Source: JABFXC01 sp045804265 (lineage in GTDB: Bacteria; Gemmatimonadota; Gemmatimonadetes; Gemmatimonadales; Gemmatimonadaceae). Taken from it: DNA of 64,000 nt. Numbering within the stretch: position 1 is the stretch's first letter; every line of letters starts with the position of its first letter. The stretch covers positions 1 to 64,000 of the forward strand of contig JBJMNK010000097.1 of the NCBI GenBank assembly GCA_045804265.1. The letters run 5' to 3'. The notes under the pieces were generated by a model. It had not been told where the DNA came from, did not search any database, and saw only the letters and a program-made list of their open reading frames with translations. The position numbers were made by a program, and so were the translations under genes. Shown here piece after piece: positions 9,742 through 18,644 of this stretch.

Positions 9742-10266
9742 GTGATGCTCGCCTTCCTCAAGCTGCTCCAGTCGACCATCAAGGAGCTCCATTCCGACGG
9801 CACACCGCTCCAGGTCGGACTCGGTGCCGCGCTCGGCGCTGCGCTCGGGCTGACGCCGATCGCGAACATTCATAACGTCGTCATCCTCGCGCTCCTGCTC
9901 GTCCTCAACGTCTCGTTCGGGGCGGGGATGCTGGCGTGGGGGATCTTCGTGCCGTTAGGCTTCGCCCTCGACCCGGTGTTCGACCGCATCGGCCACCGGC
10001 TGCTGATGGAGACACCGGCGCTGACGCCACTCTGGACGGGCTGGTTCAACGCGCCGCTGATGCCGTACACGAACTTCAACAACACGGTCGTCCTCGGCAG
10101 CGTCATCGGCTGGCTGGTGCTGTTCGCGCCGATCACGCTGCTGGTCAGGTGGCTGGTCGTGCGCTATCGCGCGACATATGGGGAGCGCGTCCGGAAGTCG
10201 AGGTTCTACAAGGCGGTCACCGCGTCGCAGGCATACAATGTCTATCGCTGGTTCAGTCCCGAGTAG
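9742..10266 (+). CDS. TIGR03546/DUF2062-like inner-membrane protein
   Basis: The protein has about 174 residues, starting at GTG 9742 or at the ATG immediately after it. It has at least three hydrophobic segments (residues about 30-75, 115-140) and a soluble C-terminal tail rich in Arg and Tyr. The sequence GTPLQVGLGAALGAALGLTPIANIHN is typical of TIGR03546 proteins, which are related to DUF2062. In other bacteria this family is next to TIGR03545, which is also the case here. The two genes overlap by 29 nt, so they are likely partners, but their function is unknown. Confidence 0.75.
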   Translation: MMLAFLKLLQSTIKELHSDGTPLQVGLGAALGAALGLTPIANIHNVVILALLLVLNVSFGAGMLAWGIFVPLGFALDPVFDRIGHRLLMETPALTPLWTGWFNAPLMPYTNFNNTVVLGSVIGWLVLFAPITLLVRWLVVRYRATYGERVRKSRFYKAVTASQAYNVYRWFSPE

Positions 10267-12196
10267 CGCGGGCGCCGGCGATGCGCCGGTGGCGGCGCCG
10301 AGGAGACGACGCGGGGTGGTGCGCTGGACGGGGCTCATTCCGCTGGTGCTCATCCTGCTCGCGATCGTCGTCGTCTGGCTGACGTTAGGCGAGGTCTTCC
10401 TCCGCAACACCATCGAGGAAGCGGCGACCAAGTTCCTCGGCACCGAGGTGGACATCGCGTCGCTCGATGTCAGCCTGCGCGACGCGACAGTCGAGTTGCA
10501 TGGCGTCAGCATCGCTGACCCGTTCGACCGGATGAAGAATCTCGTCGAGGCCGATCGGGTGCGCGGCGTCCTCGAGGCGCGACCGCTGCTCGAGCGGAAG
10601 ATCATCGTCCGCACGCTGGTGCTCGGCGGTATGAAGACCGGCACGCGGCGACGTACCGCCTCGGCGCTCGCGCCGCGCAACGGCTTCGCCGCGGCGACGC
10701 TGCGGTCGCTCGATACCTGGGCGGCGCAGCTGCGGAAGCCGGTGGCGAGCTTCACCCCGATCGACACGATCCGCTCGATCGTGCTCGACCCGACACAGCT
10801 GGCGACGGTGAAGCGGTCGCTCGAGGCGGCGACCCGCGCAGACTCGCTCCGCAACGCGCTCCTCGCCAGTTACCGCGGACTGGCGCTGCAGCCTGTGCTC
10901 GACTCGGCGCAGGCGGTGAGCGCGCGACTCCGCGGCGTAAACCCGCGCACGTTAGGCATCGCCGGCACGCGGCAGGCGGTCGCCGACGTGCGGCGCACCA
11001 TCGCCCAGGTCGATTCGGCGAAGAAGCGCGTCGAGTCGCTCGCGCGCGACGCGAAGACCAGCGTCGCGATCGTCGACGACGAGCTTCACGCGCTCGACGA
11101 CGCCCGCCGCAGCGACTACGCCTTCGCCCGGTCGCTGCTCAAGATGCCGTCGATCGAGGGACCGGATCTCGGCGGCGCGCTGTTCGGCGACGTGAGCATC
11201 GACCGATTCCAGAAGGTGATGTACTGGGCCGAGATGGCGCAGAAGTACGTGCCGCCGGGACTTCTCCCGCGGGAGAAGCCGGGGCCGAAGCGGCTCCGGA
11301 TGGCGGGGAGCACCGTCTCGTTCCCCAAGGCCCGCGAATACCCCGACTTCCTTCTGAAGCGCGGCGACGTCGCGCTCGCGGTGGGAGGAAAGAACGCGGC
11401 GAGCGGCGACTACGTCGCGACGATCACCAACGTGACGACGATGCCCGCGCTCGTCCGCGAGCCGACGCGATTCGCGATGGCGCGGCGCTCGACGGCGGGA
11501 GTCGTCGCGTCGATCGACTCGCGCGGCGTGCTCGATCATGTCGGCGGCCGCATCCGCGACTCACTCGGCGTCAACGCCAGCGGCGTCACGCTGCCAAGCT
11601 TCCCCCTCCCCGGGCTCCCCATCCGCGCGCAGCTCGGGGAGGGGACGAGCCGCATCGATGTCCTCCGGCTCGGCGACCGGATTGCCGCGCGCTGGACGAT
11701 GAACGCGCCCGGAGTCGTCTGGCAGCGAACGACGGTGCCTAACGGGGCGTCGGGGAACGGCGGGAAAGGCAACAGCGCCACCGCCAGCGGCGCCGCGACC
11801 AGCGGCGTGCGCAATCAGATGGAATCGCTCGCGCTGCGGGTGATCGAGGGAGTGGACAACCTGAGTGTCACCGCCGACCTGACCGGCGACATCGCGCACC
11901 CGACGCTCACTGTCCGCTCGAACCTCGACCAGGAGCTCGCCGACCGCCTTCGCGCCGTCGGCGGCGAGGAGCTGGCGAAGGCGGAGGCCAAGGTCCGGTC
12001 GCAGGTGGACCAGATCGTCGACGAGAAGACCGCGCCGATCAAGGCCAAGGCCGACTCGATCCGCGCCGAGGGCGAGCAGAGAGTCGCGGCAGCGCGCGCG
12101 AGGCTGGACGAGGAAAAGGCGAAGCTCGACGAACGACTGAAGGCGCTGCTCAGCACGAAGGGGATACTGGGGCTGCCCGGCGTCGGCGAGCGTTAG
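10238..12196 (+). CDS. TIGR03545-like AsmA-type membrane-anchored protein
   Basis: The protein has 652 residues. The ATG at 10238 lies inside the end of the TIGR03546-like gene. After a short basic N-terminus one transmembrane helix (about residues 30-52) anchors a long periplasmic part. The region NTIEEAATKFLGTEVDIASLDVSLRDATVELHGVSI resembles the N-terminal repeat of AsmA/DUF748 proteins. Residues about 120-330 hold long helices and the C-terminal 80 residues are a charged coiled coil (KAKADSIRAEGEQRV...KLDERLKALL). AsmA-type proteins are thought to bridge lipid transport or membrane assembly, but this branch is not characterised. The stop TAG lies in a CGTTAGGC octamer. Confidence 0.72.
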   Translation: MSIAGSVPSSAGAGDAPVAAPRRRRGVVRWTGLIPLVLILLAIVVVWLTLGEVFLRNTIEEAATKFLGTEVDIASLDVSLRDATVELHGVSIADPFDRMKNLVEADRVRGVLEARPLLERKIIVRTLVLGGMKTGTRRRTASALAPRNGFAAATLRSLDTWAAQLRKPVASFTPIDTIRSIVLDPTQLATVKRSLEAATRADSLRNALLASYRGLALQPVLDSAQAVSARLRGVNPRTLGIAGTRQAVADVRRTIAQVDSAKKRVESLARDAKTSVAIVDDELHALDDARRSDYAFARSLLKMPSIEGPDLGGALFGDVSIDRFQKVMYWAEMAQKYVPPGLLPREKPGPKRLRMAGSTVSFPKAREYPDFLLKRGDVALAVGGKNAASGDYVATITNVTTMPALVREPTRFAMARRSTAGVVASIDSRGVLDHVGGRIRDSLGVNASGVTLPSFPLPGLPIRAQLGEGTSRIDVLRLGDRIAARWTMNAPGVVWQRTTVPNGASGNGGKGNSATASGAATSGVRNQMESLALRVIEGVDNLSVTADLTGDIAHPTLTVRSNLDQELADRLRAVGGEELAKAEAKVRSQVDQIVDEKTAPIKAKADSIRAEGEQRVAAARARLDEEKAKLDERLKALLSTKGILGLPGVGER

Positions 12197-12280
12197 GCGC
12201 CGGCGACGGAGGGGTGTGGGGCGGACGGCCGGCGAGGGTTGCCCGGTGCGGCGGCGGCATCGCTGGACGTTGGAGATCAA

Positions 12281-12536
12281 CAGTTGAACGACAATCACGC
12301 GGATAGCGCGGATTACACGGATTGCTCCGCGCGGCGTCGGACAGCCGGCTTGCCTCGTCAGTTTCTACAGAAATGCTTTGGGGCATGCCTGGTGAGATCA
12401 TCTCGCCACGCGTGACCTGGCGAGATCACCTCACCCCGCGTGCCCCCGATGTCGTTCAGCCGCGGCGCATGGGATTCGACGGTTCACGGAACAATCCGCG
12501 TGATCCGCGAAATCCGTGTAATTGTCGTTCAACCGT
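12281..12536. repeat. Long-spaced inverted repeat, family D (ACACGGATT)
   Basis: The 435-nt gap between convergent genes holds a left arm at 12282-12325 (AGTTGAACGACAATCACGCGG, then ATTACACGGATT) and a right arm at 12486-12535 (AATCCGCGTGATCCGCG, then AAATCCGTGTAATTGTCGTTCAAC). The arms pair over about 45 nt with a loop of about 160 nt. The loop has a smaller inverted pair around GGTGAGATCATCTCGCC (12391-12436). No gene was found. It may act as a bidirectional terminator. Confidence 0.75.
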
Positions 12537-12631
12537 TAGGTCCATCCGCGCGCCTCTGGCCCCGGCGGCGCGTGCAGTCGACCGAGAGCCACACGCGAGA
12601 CCGGCCCCGTCGCGCCTGACCGACTGCCCGC

Positions 12632-13612
12632 CTAACGGTGCCTGTCGGCCGTCCGGCGCCCGCGCGTCATCGTGATCAGCGCGACCGCACCGACGATCAC
12701 CGCGGCAGCAGCTATTGTTCGCGCCCCGACCGGCTCGTGCGCGATCGCCCAGCCGAGCAGCACGGCAATCACCGGATTCACGAACGCGTACGTCGAGACC
12801 TTCGCCGGCGTGCTCACGCGAAGCAGCCATGCGTATGCGGTGAAGCCGATCAGCGACCCGAAGATCACGAGATAGATGAAGCCGGTGACGGACGCGGCGC
12901 TCGCGTGCGAGAGGTCGAGATGCGCGACCTCCCCGGTCGCGAGCGCGCCGATCCAGAGGACGGCGCCGCCGGCGAACATCTCCATCCCGGTGGCGAAGAT
13001 GGGATTCGTCGGCAGGTCGGCGGTGCGCGAATAGAGCGACCCGATCGCCCACGACAATGATCCGAAGACGAGCGCCGCGGCGCCGACCGGATCCACGCGC
13101 TGACCGCCGAGCGATCCCGTGCCGACCAGGAGGACGATGCCGGCGATGCCGACCGCGACCCCGATTGCCACCCCCGGCGTTGGCCGAGTTCCGCCGGGGC
13201 GCACCCAGTCCGCGAGCACCATCCAGAGTGGAACCGCGGCGACGAGCAACGCCGTCAGTCCCGACGGGACACGCTGCTCGGCCCAGACGACCGCGCCATT
13301 CCCGAACGCGAGCAGCAGCGCGCCCGCGATCGCGGCTGCGCGCCAGTTCGATCCCGTCGCGCGCGCGCCATCCTTCCACTTCGCCCATGCGATCATCATC
13401 GCGCCGGCGAGGAGGAATCGCGTCCCGGCCATCGCGAACGGCGGAATCGTCTCGACCGCGTACCGGATCGCGAGATACGTCGAGCCCCAGACGACGTAGA
13501 CCGTCGCGAAGGCGGTGAGGACCAGCGCGCGGCTCGGCGCCGTTGATTTCGCCGCTGGAGTTTGCGAGGAGAGGGGGCTGCCCTCCTCGATGTCGCGGGT
13601 CGCCGTCGTCAT
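12632..13612 (-). CDS. EamA-family (DMT) small-molecule exporter, YedA-like
   Basis: The protein has 326 residues with ten predicted transmembrane helices after a cytoplasmic N-terminus of about 28 residues. It shows the two EamA repeats, each starting with a motif of the type VYVVWGSTYLAIRYA (residues about 38-52) and FGSLSWAIGSLYSRTA (about 180). The closest style is the YedA/RhaT-like group of drug/metabolite transporters, which export amino acids or other metabolites; the substrate cannot be read from sequence. The stop TAG lies in an octamer. The gene is divergent from the DUF4097 gene, with a 62-bp palindromic element between them. Confidence 0.9.
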   Translation of the reverse strand: MTTATRDIEEGSPLSSQTPAAKSTAPSRALVLTAFATVYVVWGSTYLAIRYAVETIPPFAMAGTRFLLAGAMMIAWAKWKDGARATGSNWRAAAIAGALLLAFGNGAVVWAEQRVPSGLTALLVAAVPLWMVLADWVRPGGTRPTPGVAIGVAVGIAGIVLLVGTGSLGGQRVDPVGAAALVFGSLSWAIGSLYSRTADLPTNPIFATGMEMFAGGAVLWIGALATGEVAHLDLSHASAASVTGFIYLVIFGSLIGFTAYAWLLRVSTPAKVSTYAFVNPVIAVLLGWAIAHEPVGARTIAAAAVIVGAVALITMTRGRRTADRHR

Positions 13613-13715
13613 GCGCGAAAGGTCGACAGGTGGGACGGAGGGGTCAACCCGAAAGTCGCTGTCCTGAAGTCAGGCGCCGGTCAGCAACATCCGTCTCGCG
13701 CGCGCATCATCGTAT

Positions 13716-13777
13716 TTCAAGTGCTCTGACCCCTTGAGGTGACGCTCGCGTCAACTCAAGTGCTCTGACCCCTTGAA
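13716..13777. repeat. 62-bp double-palindrome element, family B (copy 1)
   Basis: Two 23-bp units of the type TTCAAGTGCTCTGACCCCTT start at 13716 and 13755, exactly 39 bp apart. Each unit is an imperfect palindrome (TTCAAG at one end, CTTGAA at the other). The 16-bp spacer contains the inverted repeat TGACGC-TC-GCGTCA. Copies with the same 39-bp period occur at 32255, 45367 and 46761. This copy sits between divergent genes. Confidence 0.85.
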
Positions 13778-13895
13778 TGACTCCCCTTTGAGGCGCTGTT
13801 CCAACCCTGGAGGCGCGGCCGCTGTCGCATTCGTGCCAGCATGGTGCACATTCCCTCACTCCAGCTGCGCACCGAACCCGTCACTCCGATTTCCA

Positions 13896-14954
13896 ATGCG
13901 ATCGATCATCCGCTGCGCCGCTGTCGTTGCCGCCGTTCTCGCAGTCTCCGCCATCCCTCGTCTCACCGAGGCGCAGGACAAGGCGACGTTGAGCGGAAGC
14001 GAAGTCGCCATCTACAACCTCGTCGGCTCGATCAAGGCCGTCGGCGGCGGGTCGGGCGACGTCGTCGTGTCGATCGCGAAATCGGGGAAGGACGCCTCGC
14101 AGCTGCGCGTCGAGCAGGGGAGCATCCGCGGACTGCAGACGCTGCGCGTGATCTATCCATCGCGGCGAATCACCTTCGGCGAAGGAAACTCGTGGGGCGG
14201 CCGGACGACGCTTCGCGTCGCCGACGATGGCACCTTCGACGACAAGGACGACGAGGGGTCGCGCGTCGAGATCAGCAGCCGATCGGGTGGGCTCGAGGCG
14301 CGGGCCGATTTGACGGTCACCGTCCCGGCGGGGAAGGACATTCATCTCCACCTCGCCGCTGGTGACGTCAACGTGAGGAACGTGAACGGCGACGTCTCGG
14401 TCAGCGTCGCGGCGGCGGATGTGACGACGACAGGCACGAAGGGCGTGCTCACGCTCGACACCGGATCGGGCGAGGTGAACATCACCGACGCGCAGGGCGA
14501 CGTGAGTCTCGACTGTGGCTCGGGGTCGGTGAATCTCTCGCGCATCCGCGGCGAGCGACTCTCCGTCGACGCCGGCTCCGGCCGGATGCGCGGCGACGAC
14601 ATCAACACCAAGCGGATCGACCTCGACCTCGGCTCGGGTGGGGCGACGCTGAAGAACGTCACCACCACCGACCTCAAGCTCGACAGCGGCAGCGGCTCGA
14701 CGGACCTCGACCTCGCCAGCGACATCGACCGACTCGACATCGACAGTGGCTCGGGCGCCGTCACGCTCTGGATTCCCGCAGCGTTAGGCGCGAGGGTCGA
14801 CATCGACGCCGGCAGCGGCGGGATCGACCTCGGTGTTCCCGTCAGCGTGACACGCTACGAGAGCGACCACGTCGTCGGCACGATCGGCGATGGACAGGGA
14901 ACGATCCGGATCGACGCCGGCTCTGGCGGAGTGCACCTGAGAAAGCGCGGCTGA
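13896..14954 (+). CDS. Secreted DUF4097-type beta-repeat protein
   Basis: The protein has 352 residues. The ATG at 13896 gives a signal peptide (RSIIRCAAVVAAVLAVSAI..TEAQ). After about residue 145 the protein is a regular series of roughly 20-residue repeats marked by the GSG motif: DTGSGEVNI, DCGSGSVNL, DAGSGRM, DLGSGGATL, DSGSGSTDL, DSGSGAVTL, DAGSGGIDL and DAGSGGVHL. This is the pattern of DUF4097 (putative adhesin) proteins, which fold as a right-handed beta-solenoid and often accompany cell-envelope stress systems. The protein should be exported to the periplasm or cell surface. The exact role is unknown. Confidence 0.85.
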   Translation: MRSIIRCAAVVAAVLAVSAIPRLTEAQDKATLSGSEVAIYNLVGSIKAVGGGSGDVVVSIAKSGKDASQLRVEQGSIRGLQTLRVIYPSRRITFGEGNSWGGRTTLRVADDGTFDDKDDEGSRVEISSRSGGLEARADLTVTVPAGKDIHLHLAAGDVNVRNVNGDVSVSVAAADVTTTGTKGVLTLDTGSGEVNITDAQGDVSLDCGSGSVNLSRIRGERLSVDAGSGRMRGDDINTKRIDLDLGSGGATLKNVTTTDLKLDSGSGSTDLDLASDIDRLDIDSGSGAVTLWIPAALGARVDIDAGSGGIDLGVPVSVTRYESDHVVGTIGDGQGTIRIDAGSGGVHLRKRG

Positions 14955-14998
14955 CCCTGCGCCGCCGCCCTCGCAGCCGGCTTCGCTGCTTCGATAGG

Positions 14999-15092
14999 CT
15001 GTTAGCGGTAAGCAGTCAGCGAACGGCGTTGAACCGCGCTTCGGTTCGCCGCCCTACGCTGACTGCTTGTCGCTTATGGCTCACTGCCGACC
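14999..15092. repeat. Long hairpin, family A (copy 2)
   Basis: The space between convergent genes holds a left arm with GGTAAGCAGTCAGCGAACGGCG and a right arm with CGCTGACTGCTTGTCGCTTA, with a small inner hairpin (GAACCGCGCTTCGGTTC). It probably terminates transcription in both directions. Confidence 0.8.
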
Positions 15093-15104
15093 GCGGCCGG
15101 CAGC

Positions 15105-16721
15105 CTAACGGCTGCCGTCGCTCTCCACCGCCCGCCGCAGCTGTTCGATGTCGTACGGCTTGGGGACGATCGTGTCCACTCGCAGCGAGTCGATCGACTC
15201 GCGCACCGCGGTGCTCAGCGTCGCGCCGGTGGACAACACGTAGCGGGCGCGCGCGGCGTTAGGCAGTGCCCGCAGCGAGCGGATCGTCTCGATGCCGTCG
15301 AGCCCCGGCATCCGCAGGTCGCACACGACCACGTCGAAGGCGGTCTGCTTCGCCAGCGCCAGCGCCTCGGCCCCGCTGTGCGCCGCGAACACGACGTGAC
15401 CACGCGAGCCGAGGTAATGCGTGAGGAAGGTGGTGATCGAGCTCTCGTCGTCGATCACGAGAATGTCGAGCGGCGTCGACGCGGTCGCCCCGACCACCAG
15501 CCCGGTCGAAGTGATGCGCTCCGGCGGCGGACCCTGCGCGACCGGCAGCCTGACGGTGAAGGTCGTGCCGCCCCCGACGTCGCTGTCCACCTCGATCGTC
15601 CCGCCATGCGAGCTGATGATCCCGTGCACGACGGACAGGCCGAGTCCTGTGCCTTCGCCCTCCGCCTTCGTCGTCCAGAACGGATCCCAGATCCGCGTGA
15701 GGTGCTCGGGAGCGATGCCGCAGCCGGTGTCCGAGAGCTGGAGGACGACGACGTCACCTTCACGCTCGGTGCTGATCCCGATCGCGCCGCGCGGCGCGCC
15801 ACCGCTCACCTGCGGCACCGGCGCATCGAGCGCGTCACTGAGCGCGTGCTCGGCGTTCACGATGAGGTTGAGCAGGACCTGCTCGATCTGCGAGCGGTCA
15901 CCCGAGATCGGCGGCAACGATGGCTGCAGGTTGAGGATGCAGCGTACCCCGCGCGTCTCGAGTGCATAACGGCGCGTCGAGAGGATGTACTCGACGACCG
16001 CGTTGAGGTCGAGGTGCTCGAGCCGCGTCCCTTCCTGCTTGCGTGAGAAGGTCAGCAGGTCCTTGACGATGCGCGCCGCGCGCAGCGCCTCACGATGGAT
16101 CGTCTCGAGCCCGATCCGGTCCTCGTCGCTGCGCGCGGTCTTCGACATGAGCTGCGCGAAGCCGATCACGGCGGTGAGCGGGTTGTTCAGCTCGTGCGCG
16201 ACCCCGGCGAGCGTGGAGCCGAGTCCGGCCATGCGCTCGCTGCGGCGCAGCATCTCCTCCTGCCTGCGTCGCTCGCTGACGTCCTCGACGATCCCCTCGA
16301 AGTACTCGAACGTCCCGTCACGCCGGTAGCGTGGCTGCGACGTGCTGCGGATGATCATCGCGCGCCCGTCGCGCGTCACCCAGCGGAGGTCCATCGAGTC
16401 CGGTATCGGCTCGCCGCGCTCGGCCGCCTGCACCAGCCGCTCGCGGTCAGCGGGATCGGCGTACAGCGAGGCGATGTCGACGCGCATCAGCTCCTCGGCA
16501 GACTCGTAGCCGAGCATGCGCACGAGCGCCGCGTTCACCTCGAGAAAGCGCCCGTCGGCGGTGGAGCGGTAGATTCCGTAGTACGCGCGCGCGATCAGCG
16601 AGCGATAGCGCTCCTCACTTTCCTGCAGCGCGTCCTCGACGCGCTCCCGATCGACGATGTAGTCGCGCAGCAGCTTGCGCAGCTGCTCCAGCTCGTCCGT
16701 CGTGCTGCCGATCCCGGTCAC
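15105..16721 (-). CDS. Hybrid sensor histidine kinase (PAS-HisKA-HATPase-REC)
   Basis: The protein has 538 residues. The GTG at 16721 overlaps the OsmC stop (GTGA). Order of domains: an N-terminal coiled coil (about 1-35), a PAS domain (about 35-165, ESEERYRSLIARA...GRFLEVN...EDVSERRRQEEM), HisKA with phospho-accepting His in GVAHELNNPLTAVIGF, HATPase_c with N box NLIVNAEHAL, G1 DTGCGI and G2 GTGLGLSVVHGI, and a C-terminal receiver domain with acidic pair IDDES, phospho-acceptor Asp in VVVCDLRMPGLDG and Lys in PKPYD. There is no transmembrane helix, so it senses a cytoplasmic signal. It is the last gene of a unit with csaA, a sulfurtransferase and OsmC, which hints at sulfur or peroxide stress. 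The stop lies in an octamer. Confidence 0.93.
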   Translation of the reverse strand: MTGIGSTTDELEQLRKLLRDYIVDRERVEDALQESEERYRSLIARAYYGIYRSTADGRFLEVNAALVRMLGYESAEELMRVDIASLYADPADRERLVQAAERGEPIPDSMDLRWVTRDGRAMIIRSTSQPRYRRDGTFEYFEGIVEDVSERRRQEEMLRRSERMAGLGSTLAGVAHELNNPLTAVIGFAQLMSKTARSDEDRIGLETIHREALRAARIVKDLLTFSRKQEGTRLEHLDLNAVVEYILSTRRYALETRGVRCILNLQPSLPPISGDRSQIEQVLLNLIVNAEHALSDALDAPVPQVSGGAPRGAIGISTEREGDVVVLQLSDTGCGIAPEHLTRIWDPFWTTKAEGEGTGLGLSVVHGIISSHGGTIEVDSDVGGGTTFTVRLPVAQGPPPERITSTGLVVGATASTPLDILVIDDESSITTFLTHYLGSRGHVVFAAHSGAEALALAKQTAFDVVVCDLRMPGLDGIETIRSLRALPNAARARYVLSTGATLSTAVRESIDSLRVDTIVPKPYDIEQLRRAVESDGSR

Positions 16722-17224
16722 TCGCCAGGCGCGCCAGTCTCGCCGTTCAGCGTCAGCGACCAGTTGTACAGGATGTCGTTCGCCAGCGAGTCGCGCACCG
16801 AGCAGTACTTGTTCAGCCCGAGATCGATCGCGCGTTCGACCTGTGCGCGCTCGATGCCGTCGCCATCGATGGCGAAATCCAGCCTGATGGCAGTCAGGCG
16901 GCGGGGAGAAGTCTCGACGCGGTTGCCGGTGACCGTGACCTCGAGCCGCGACGCCGGCGTGCGGCGCTTGGCGAGGATCTCGGCGACGTCGATCGAGACG
17001 CATGACGCGAGCGCGCTGAGCAGCGCATCGACCGGGCTCTGTGCGATCGCACCGGTGCCGTCGACGCGGAACGTCGGACCGTCGGGCCGGCCGGACTCGA
17101 AGCGCTGCTCCCCCAGCCACTTCGCGTGCACGACGTTAGGCGCGTGCACTTTTGCCGGTTTTGTCGCGCCGGCGGTGCCCGTCGTGTCGGTCGCGCTCGC
17201 CGTGCCGGTCCGCGGCGCGCTCAA
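16718..17224 (-). CDS. OsmC-family peroxiredoxin-like protein
   Basis: The protein has about 168 residues. I chose the TTG at 17224 because it overlaps the upstream stop (TTGA), matching the coupling style of this unit; an ATG at 17272 lies inside the upstream gene. OsmC-fold residues include the first catalytic Cys in LLSALASCVSIDV and the second in NKYCSVRDSL. Proteins of this family reduce organic hydroperoxides with thiols. The first 25 residues are a low-complexity Thr/Ala tail. Its position directly after a thiosulfate sulfurtransferase fits a role in thiol or sulfur-based defence. Confidence 0.9.
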   Translation of the reverse strand: MSAPRTGTASATDTTGTAGATKPAKVHAPNVVHAKWLGEQRFESGRPDGPTFRVDGTGAIAQSPVDALLSALASCVSIDVAEILAKRRTPASRLEVTVTGNRVETSPRRLTAIRLDFAIDGDGIERAQVERAIDLGLNKYCSVRDSLANDILYNWSLTLNGETGAPGE

Positions 17225-18135
17225 CGCGCCTCCTCGCCGGTCTCGATCGGCAATCCGACGCCGTTCCCCCACTCGGTCCAGCTGCCATCGTAGTTACGGA
17301 CCTTGTCGTAGCCGAGCAGGCGGGTGAGCACGAACCAGGTGTGCGACGACCGCTCGCCGATGCGGCAGTAGGCGATCACGTCATCGTCAGGCGAAAGCTT
17401 CTTCTCGCCCTCGTAGATCGCGCGCAGCTCGGCGGCGCTCTTGAACGTTCCGTCCGCGTTCGCCGCGCGCGACCATGGCACGCTCGCCGCGCCGGGGATG
17501 TGCCCGCCGCGCATCGCACCCTCCTGCGGATAGTCGGGCATGTGCAGCTTCTTCCCGGTGAACTCGTCGGGTGAGCGCACGTCCACCAGCCGCTTCTTCG
17601 CGCGCTGGTGCTGAAGCACCTCGTCGCGGAAGGCGCGGATCTGCTTGTCGTTGCGCGCTGGCGCACGATACTGCGTCGGCGCGAAGCGCGGCACGTCATC
17701 GACCATCGGCCGTCCCTCCGCTTCCCACTTCACGCGTCCGCCGTCGAGCAGCTTCGCGTTGGTGAAGCCGAAGAGCTGGAACACCCAGTATGCGTAGGCG
17801 GCCCACCAGTTGTTCTTGTCGCCATAGAAGATGACCGTCGTGCTTTCATCGATCCCCTTCGCGCGAAGCAGCGCCTGGAAGTGCGCCGGATAGACATAGT
17901 CGCGGACGACCGGATCGTTCAGGTCGGTGTGCCAGTCGACCTTCTGCGCACCGGGGATGTGGCCCATGTCGTAGAGGAGCACATCCTCGTCGGACTCGAT
18001 GATGCGGATCTTCGGATCATCGAGATGCGCGGCGAGCCATTCGGTGCTGACGAGCGCCTCGGGATGCGTGTAGCCCTTCGCCGTTATGACCTGGTCAGTG
18101 GCGCTGGTCGGTGCGGCAGCTGTTGCAGTCGGCAT
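17221..18135 (-). CDS. Thiosulfate sulfurtransferase (two rhodanese domains)
   Basis: The protein has 304 residues. The ATG at 18135 was chosen; longer frames upstream overlap csaA. The N-terminal inactive rhodanese domain covers about residues 30-155 (VSTEWLAAHLDDPKIRIIES, GHIPGAQKVDW). The C-terminal active domain (about 170-295) carries the loop Cys in YCRIGERSSHTWFVLT. The CRIGERS loop is typical of thiosulfate sulfurtransferases rather than mercaptopyruvate enzymes. It transfers sulfane sulfur from thiosulfate to cyanide or a protein acceptor in the cytoplasm. It is coupled to OsmC downstream and lies 53 nt after csaA. Confidence 0.93.
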   Translation of the reverse strand: MPTATAAAPTSATDQVITAKGYTHPEALVSTEWLAAHLDDPKIRIIESDEDVLLYDMGHIPGAQKVDWHTDLNDPVVRDYVYPAHFQALLRAKGIDESTTVIFYGDKNNWWAAYAYWVFQLFGFTNAKLLDGGRVKWEAEGRPMVDDVPRFAPTQYRAPARNDKQIRAFRDEVLQHQRAKKRLVDVRSPDEFTGKKLHMPDYPQEGAMRGGHIPGAASVPWSRAANADGTFKSAAELRAIYEGEKKLSPDDDVIAYCRIGERSSHTWFVLTRLLGYDKVRNYDGSWTEWGNGVGLPIETGEEAR

Positions 18136-18188
18136 GGTCGGTCCTGGTTTGGAGCTCGTTGTCTCTGTCTCGAAATATACGCTGATCG

Positions 18189-18524
18189 TCAGGCGACTCT
18201 CGTCCCATTCGCGACTGGCGTGTCGATCGCGAGCAGCACGACGTCGCCCTTCTCCGGGATGCCGCCGAGCACGAGGACCTCGCTGGCGAAGCCGGCGATG
18301 CGGCGCACGCCGAGGTTCACCGCGGCGATGACCTGACGCCCGACCAGTACTGCCGGCTGGTAGCGCTTCGTGAGCTGTGCGCTCGATCGCTTGATGCCCA
18401 GCTCGGGGCCGAAGTCGATCTCGAGCTTGATCGCCGGCACCCTCGCTTCGGTGAACGGGGTCGCGCTGAGAACGGTTCCGATCCGCATGTCGACAATGCC
18501 GAACGCTTCGAGTGGTGTCGTCAT
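18189..18524 (-). CDS. csaA: CsaA-type tRNA-binding-domain chaperone
   Basis: The protein has 111 residues, the normal length of CsaA. It is a single OB-fold tRNA-binding domain like that at the C-terminus of MetRS: FGIVDMRIGTVLSATPF, a KLEIDFGPELGIKRSSAQLT block, and QVIAAVNLGVRRIAGFASEVLVLG near the C-terminus. In Bacillus, CsaA is a secretion-related chaperone; a tRNA-related role is equally possible. It is the first gene of the minus-strand unit leading to the hybrid histidine kinase and is divergent from the RMD1-like gene. Confidence 0.92.
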   Translation of the reverse strand: MTTPLEAFGIVDMRIGTVLSATPFTEARVPAIKLEIDFGPELGIKRSSAQLTKRYQPAVLVGRQVIAAVNLGVRRIAGFASEVLVLGGIPEKGDVVLLAIDTPVANGTRVA

Positions 18525-18644
18525 CGTGTGGTCGTGGTGAGTCGTTGGACGCCGCCGAGGCTCGCTCGCGGTGACCTGCGGCCCTGATCTCGCAGCGGTC
18601 CTCATGGTAGAGTGGTGCAGGTCGACCTTCCACGCCAGACAGCC